Source: Deltaproteobacteria bacterium
GTDB lineage: Bacteria > Desulfobacterota > Desulfarculia > Adiutricales > Adiutricaceae
Assembly (NCBI GenBank): GCA_031277995.1
Contig: JAITLH010000349.1
Location: forward strand, 1 to 8,162
Length of the DNA stretch: 8,162 bases
Direction of reading: 5' to 3'
In this document: piece after piece, positions 5,712-8,162 of the stretch
How the letters are laid out: every line of letters begins with the position of its first letter
How positions within the stretch are numbered: position 1 is the stretch's first letter
Notes under the pieces: generated by a model
Databases searched by the model: none
What the model was told of the DNA's origin: nothing
What the model saw: the letters and a program-made list of their open reading frames with translations, nothing else
Position numbers and translations under genes: made by a program

Positions 5712-7343
5712 TTACTTACCTTTCTCGGCCTGGGCCTGGTTGGCGGTTATGGCCACGGTATTTATGATGTCCGGAACGGTGCAGCCGCGGCTAAGATCGT
5801 TTACCGGGGAATTTAAGCCCTGGATGATGGGCCCCACGGCCACGGCCCCGCTGGTCCTCTGGACGGCCTTGTAGCCGATGTTCCCGGCGTTTAGGGTCGG
5901 GAAGATTAAGACCGTGGCTTGGCCGGCCACCTTGGAGTTGGGCATCTTGCCCTTGGCCGTGCGCGGATCGAGGGCGGCGTCAAATTGCATGGGGCCGTCA
6001 AGGGCCAGGCCCGGGTAGAGTTTTTCGGCCGATTCCAGGGCGATTTTCGTGGCCTCGGTCACGGCGTCAACGTCCGGGCCGGTCCCGGAGGTGCCGGTTG
6101 AGTAACTAAGCATGGCCACCTTGGGCTCCACCCCAAAGGCCTTGGCCGTTTGGGCGGAAATGATGGCGATCTCGGCCAACTGCTGGGGATTGGGGTTGGG
6201 GTTAATGGCGCAGTCGCCAAAAACCAAAACCTTGTCCTTCATGCACATCAAAAAGATCGAGCTCGCGATCGAGCAGCCGGGCTTGGTTTTGATGATGGAC
6301 AGGGCGGGCCTAATGGTGTCGGCCGTGGTTCCGCCGGCTCCGGAGACCATGCCGTCGGCCTTTTTGGCCTTGACCATCATGGTGCCGAACCAATTGCGAT
6401 CGTTTAATTGCTTGTCGGCCTGCTCGGGGGTGATGCCCTTGGCTTTCCTAAGTTCGAAAAATTGATCGACCAGTTCTTGGCGGAAGGGGGCGGTTTTGAC
6501 GTCAACGAGCTCGGCCTTGTCGAGGTGGGTAAGATTAAGCTCCTTGGCCTTGGCCTTGACGGCGTCGACTTGGCCCAAAATGGTGATGTCGGCAAACCCG
6601 CGCCTTAGGATGTCGTCGGCCGCCAAAAGAATGCGATCGTCGTCGCCTTCGGGCAAAACTATGCGCTGCTTATTGGAGCGGGCCCTTTCGATTAGGTCGT
6701 ATTCGAAGCGCTTGGGGGTGACGACGGTCGGCTTAAAGGCGGCGACCTTTTGGCTTATGGCCTCGGTAAGGGAGGCGAAATCGGCCGGGGCGACTTTGAA
6801 GATCTCGACGTCTTTTAGGATGTCGATGCCCTTGGCCTCCTCAAGGCTGGCCTCGCCGGCCAAAACGACGGCGATGACCTCGGCGCTTTCGCTTTTGTAG
6901 TAGCGAACGCCGCTCGCGGCCAAGCAGGCCCCGCAGCCGCTAAAAACCACCACCGGGGAGGCCAGGTTCGCGGCCAGTTTCGCGTCTATGCCCTGGAGGA
7001 CGTAGGCGACGACGTCAACGAGATCGGCGCCCTCGATTAAAACGTTATCGTAACGGCTGGCCGCGTCACTGAAACGGCCCAAAACTTCCTCGATTAAGGA
7101 AGCCTCGCGGCCGGAATTAAGGTAGGCCACGGCCTCCTGCACGGAAAGACCGTAAAGCTCCCGAGGGGCCACCACTAGCTTGGCGGCCAAGCCTTTAATA
7201 CGCTCGGAGTTTTCGGGATCTTTGACCACCGTCTTAAAGTATCCGGCCTTGCCCCCGGCCGAACAGCACTTTAAAAAGGCTTCGACCGCCGCTGGTCTAT
7301 CGGCGGCCTGGTCGGTCGCGGCCAAAAAAACGCTTTTGCCCAT
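5712..7343 (-). CDS. pta: Phosphate acetyltransferase, compact two-part form
   Basis: Pta interconverts acetyl-CoA plus phosphate and acetyl phosphate plus CoA, and normally works with acetate kinase in acetate production or use. The 543 residues divide into a variable N-terminal part (1-212) and the catalytic PTA domain (213-543). The catalytic part shows VLPEGDD (229-235), DGMVSGA (330-336), GDCAINP (376-382), LSYSTGTSG (412-420) and NDLSRG (515-520), including the conserved Ser518-Arg519 pair. The long proteobacterial form has about 700 residues, with a P-loop-like domain and a DRTGG domain before the catalytic part. Here the N-part is much shorter, the glycine-rich P-loop is not visible, and only a piece such as YDNVLIEG (98-105) recalls it. 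The ATG at 7343 follows GAGGAGGA (7351-7358) at 7 bases; a TTG at 7382 would add 13 residues without a site. It is the first gene of a unit with proC. Confidence 0.95.
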   Translation of the reverse strand: MGKSVFLAATDQAADRPAAVEAFLKCCSAGGKAGYFKTVVKDPENSERIKGLAAKLVVAPRELYGLSVQEAVAYLNSGREASLIEEVLGRFSDAASRYDNVLIEGADLVDVVAYVLQGIDAKLAANLASPVVVFSGCGACLAASGVRYYKSESAEVIAVVLAGEASLEEAKGIDILKDVEIFKVAPADFASLTEAISQKVAAFKPTVVTPKRFEYDLIERARSNKQRIVLPEGDDDRILLAADDILRRGFADITILGQVDAVKAKAKELNLTHLDKAELVDVKTAPFRQELVDQFFELRKAKGITPEQADKQLNDRNWFGTMMVKAKKADGMVSGAGGTTADTIRPALSIIKTKPGCSIASSIFLMCMKDKVLVFGDCAINPNPNPQQLAEIAIISAQTAKAFGVEPKVAMLSYSTGTSGTGPDVDAVTEATKIALESAEKLYPGLALDGPMQFDAALDPRTAKGKMPNSKVAGQATVLIFPTLNAGNIGYKAVQRTSGAVAVGPIIQGLNSPVNDLSRGCTVPDIINTVAITANQAQAEKGK

Positions 7344-7350
7344 AAAGTCT

Positions 7351-7358
7351 TCCTCCTC
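7351..7358 (-). promoter_or_regulatory. Strong Shine-Dalgarno of pta
   Basis: GAGGAGGA on the minus strand lies 7 bases before the ATG at 7343. It fixes this ATG as the start and argues against the in-frame TTG at 7382. Confidence 0.8.
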
Positions 7359-7418
7359 AAAGCTCCCACCAGGTGTAGACAAGGTAGGTTATGATTAGTT
7401 ATATCGTTGGCTTATTGA

Positions 7419-7436
7419 TCATGTTTTAAACCATGA
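7419..7436. promoter_or_regulatory. Near-perfect 18-bp palindrome in the pta leader
   Basis: TCATGTTTTAAACCATGA is a palindrome with one mismatched pair. It lies between the candidate pta promoter and the pta start. It has the shape of a repressor operator; no matching regulator is identified. Confidence 0.3.
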
Positions 7437-7457
7437 CGCACTTTTGATTGATATCAG

Positions 7458-7463
7458 TATAAT
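7458..7463 (+). promoter_or_regulatory. Plus-strand -10 element
   Basis: A consensus TATAAT on the plus strand. The best -35 candidate is ATGACG at 7433-7438 (4 of 6, spacer 19), which is weak. It points away from pta toward hairpins and a T-tract ending near 7774. Confidence 0.25.
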
Positions 7464-7468
7464 AAAAG

Positions 7469-7497
7469 AGTCTAAAAAAATTAAATATATGAGTCAA
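7469..7497 (-). promoter_or_regulatory. Candidate sigma-70 promoter of pta-proC
   Basis: On the minus strand TTGACT (7492-7497, 5 of 6 to consensus) is followed after exactly 17 bases by TAGACT (7469-7474, 4 of 6). Transcription would begin near 7462 and give a leader of about 120 bases before the pta ATG. The leader would include the palindrome at 7419-7436. A/T-rich spacer DNA supports the call, but chance matches are common in such sequence. Confidence 0.4.
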
Positions 7498-7502
7498 TCA
7501 GA

Positions 7503-7524
7503 AATTTTGCTGCCAAACAAAATT
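7503..7524. repeat. Small hairpin, AT-rich
   Basis: AATTTTG (7503-7509) pairs perfectly with CAAAATT (7518-7524) across an 8-base loop. It lies within the possible plus-strand transcript. Confidence 0.35.
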
Positions 7525-7629
7525 ATAAAAGACTAAACTCTTTATATTATTTACGAACTAAAGCAATCGGAAAGATTAAAGCTGAATCATAATCCCTAAA
7601 ATCAAATTCAGACCATAACAAAACATACT

Positions 7630-7674
7630 TTGACAGGCCCGCTTGACAGGCCTTAAGCCACCTTTAAGCTGTCA
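7630..7674. repeat. Duplicated TTGACAGGCC with a bulged hairpin
   Basis: TTGACAGGCC occurs at 7630-7639 and again at 7643-7652. The second copy forms a hairpin: TGACAG (7644-7649) with CTGTCA (7669-7674) and CTTAA (7652-7656) with TTAAG (7664-7668), separated by a 2-base bulge. The first copy could compete for the same right arm. Both copies contain a consensus -35 hexamer, but no good -10 follows. Confidence 0.45.
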
Positions 7675-7724
7675 TGGTTAATTCGTCAGAAATAATACCC
7701 CAGCGCGATTGAAAAGTCCAGTAT

Positions 7725-7774
7725 CCTATGGCCCGGCTCAAAATGGCGTTTGCCCCATAGGCCGATTTTTTTTT
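7725..7774 (+). terminator. Possible plus-strand terminator
   Basis: CCTATGG (7725-7731) pairs perfectly with CCATAGG (7755-7761). Four bases later nine T residues run from 7766 to 7774. The loop is long (23 bases) but contains its own GGC/GCC pairing. No plus-strand gene ends here, so it would serve a non-coding transcript or is a relic. Confidence 0.35.
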
Positions 7775-7860
7775 ACATCAAGGACCAAGGGGCCATAAAC
7801 TCGCGAAAAAACGCGAAGTTTTTGTCGATTCCCGGCCATGAACTTTAAAAAGTCCCCAGG

Positions 7861-8162
7861 ATGGCCCTAAATGGAGCCACCGTTTGGGACAATGAAAACC
7901 CCCCCGTCAAGCGGCTGACCCAAGGGCTGGGGCGACTTAAAAAAAACCCAAAACCTCAACCCCCCGGCCCAGACCTCAGCGAACGGCCCAAATGGCCCCA
8001 AGGCCGCGTGCCGCGGCCAGGGATCGCGCTTACCCCCCGGGTCAAGGCGCCCCAGACCCCTTGGCGGCCGTTTAAAGCCCAGGCCGCGAGGGCGCCCCCC
8101 ATTTGGTCCCCGGCAAAAAAGCGGCCCCAAACCGGCCCGGTTTTTTTTCGCCAAACCGGGAG
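7861..8162 (+). CDS. Uncertain partial open frame at the right edge
   Basis: A plus-strand frame opens with ATG at 7861 and stays open for 100 codons to the window end. It begins MALNGATVWDNENPPVKRL and then becomes rich in Pro, Arg and Lys. There is an in-frame stop just upstream (7846-7848), and AGG touches the ATG with no spacer, so the ribosome site is poor. The opposite strand is also open over most of this region, because the DNA is GC-rich. It could be the start of a divergent gene or chance. I recognise no family. Confidence 0.2.
   Translation, partial: MALNGATVWDNENPPVKRLTQGLGRLKKNPKPQPPGPDLSERPKWPQGRVPRPGIALTPRVKAPQTPWRPFKAQAARAPPIWSPAKKRPQTGPVFFRQTG

Larger units (their letters stand above)
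7344..8162. other. Upstream region of pta without a certain gene
   Basis: About 7440-7620 is AT-rich and carries promoter-like elements for both strands. From about 7630 the DNA becomes GC-rich, with hairpins at 7644-7674 and 7725-7761 and a run of nine T residues. From 7860 it is very C-rich on the plus strand with many homopolymers (7 C, 8 A, 8 T). Open frames exist on both strands there, mainly because stop codons are scarce in GC-rich DNA. Confidence 0.55.

Noticed and set aside
6181..6201. Three GGGG runs in pta
   Set aside because: Only three runs, one short of a quadruplex, and they encode the NPNPNP stretch of the protein.
8129..8160. Inverted AAACCGG/CCGGTTT words at the right edge
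   Set aside because: Simple GC-rich palindromes in homopolymer-rich DNA that cannot be interpreted at a window edge.

Overview
The window looks like a stretch of a Gram-negative bacterial chromosome. Lipoprotein and single-pass envelope proteins point to a Gram-negative cell. The alpha/beta-hydrolase lipoprotein is of a proteobacterial type, and the small Cys-rich protein resembles small proteins I associate with Desulfobacterota (the former Deltaproteobacteria). That placement is an inference from gene style, not from a marker gene. Every gene I can support is on the minus strand. Together they cover only about 58% of the window, which is low for a free-living bacterium. Long gene-free stretches rich in homopolymers, broken frames and palindromes suggest genome decay or an accessory region.

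Layout from left to right: a small XRE-type helix-turn-helix protein (102-308); about 1.8 kb with no convincing gene (309-2093), holding a minus-strand terminator, palindromes and short repeats; a membrane-anchored protein of unknown function whose gene changes sharply from GC-rich to AT-rich (2094-3068); an AT-rich spacer carrying an eight-run G-quadruplex motif (3081-3471); an alpha/beta-hydrolase lipoprotein (3472-4410); a 60-residue Cys-rich protein (4536-4718); a hairpin and a tandem 15-bp repeat directly after proC; proC (4886-5707); and pta (5712-7343). Then come about 800 bp of upstream DNA with a candidate pta promoter, several hairpins, a possible plus-strand small RNA unit and an uncertain partial frame running off the right end.

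pta and proC lie 4 bases apart and form one clear transcription unit. Pta interconverts acetyl-CoA and acetyl phosphate, and ProC makes the last step of proline synthesis. Whether the Cys-rich gene is in the same transcript depends on how strong the hairpins after proC are. No acetate kinase gene is present in the window. I see no rRNA, tRNA, CRISPR array, intact insertion sequence or recognisable defence system. The best candidates for something new are the G-quadruplex array, the repeat at the proC stop codon, the mosaic membrane-protein gene, the compact Pta and the possible small RNA opposite pta.
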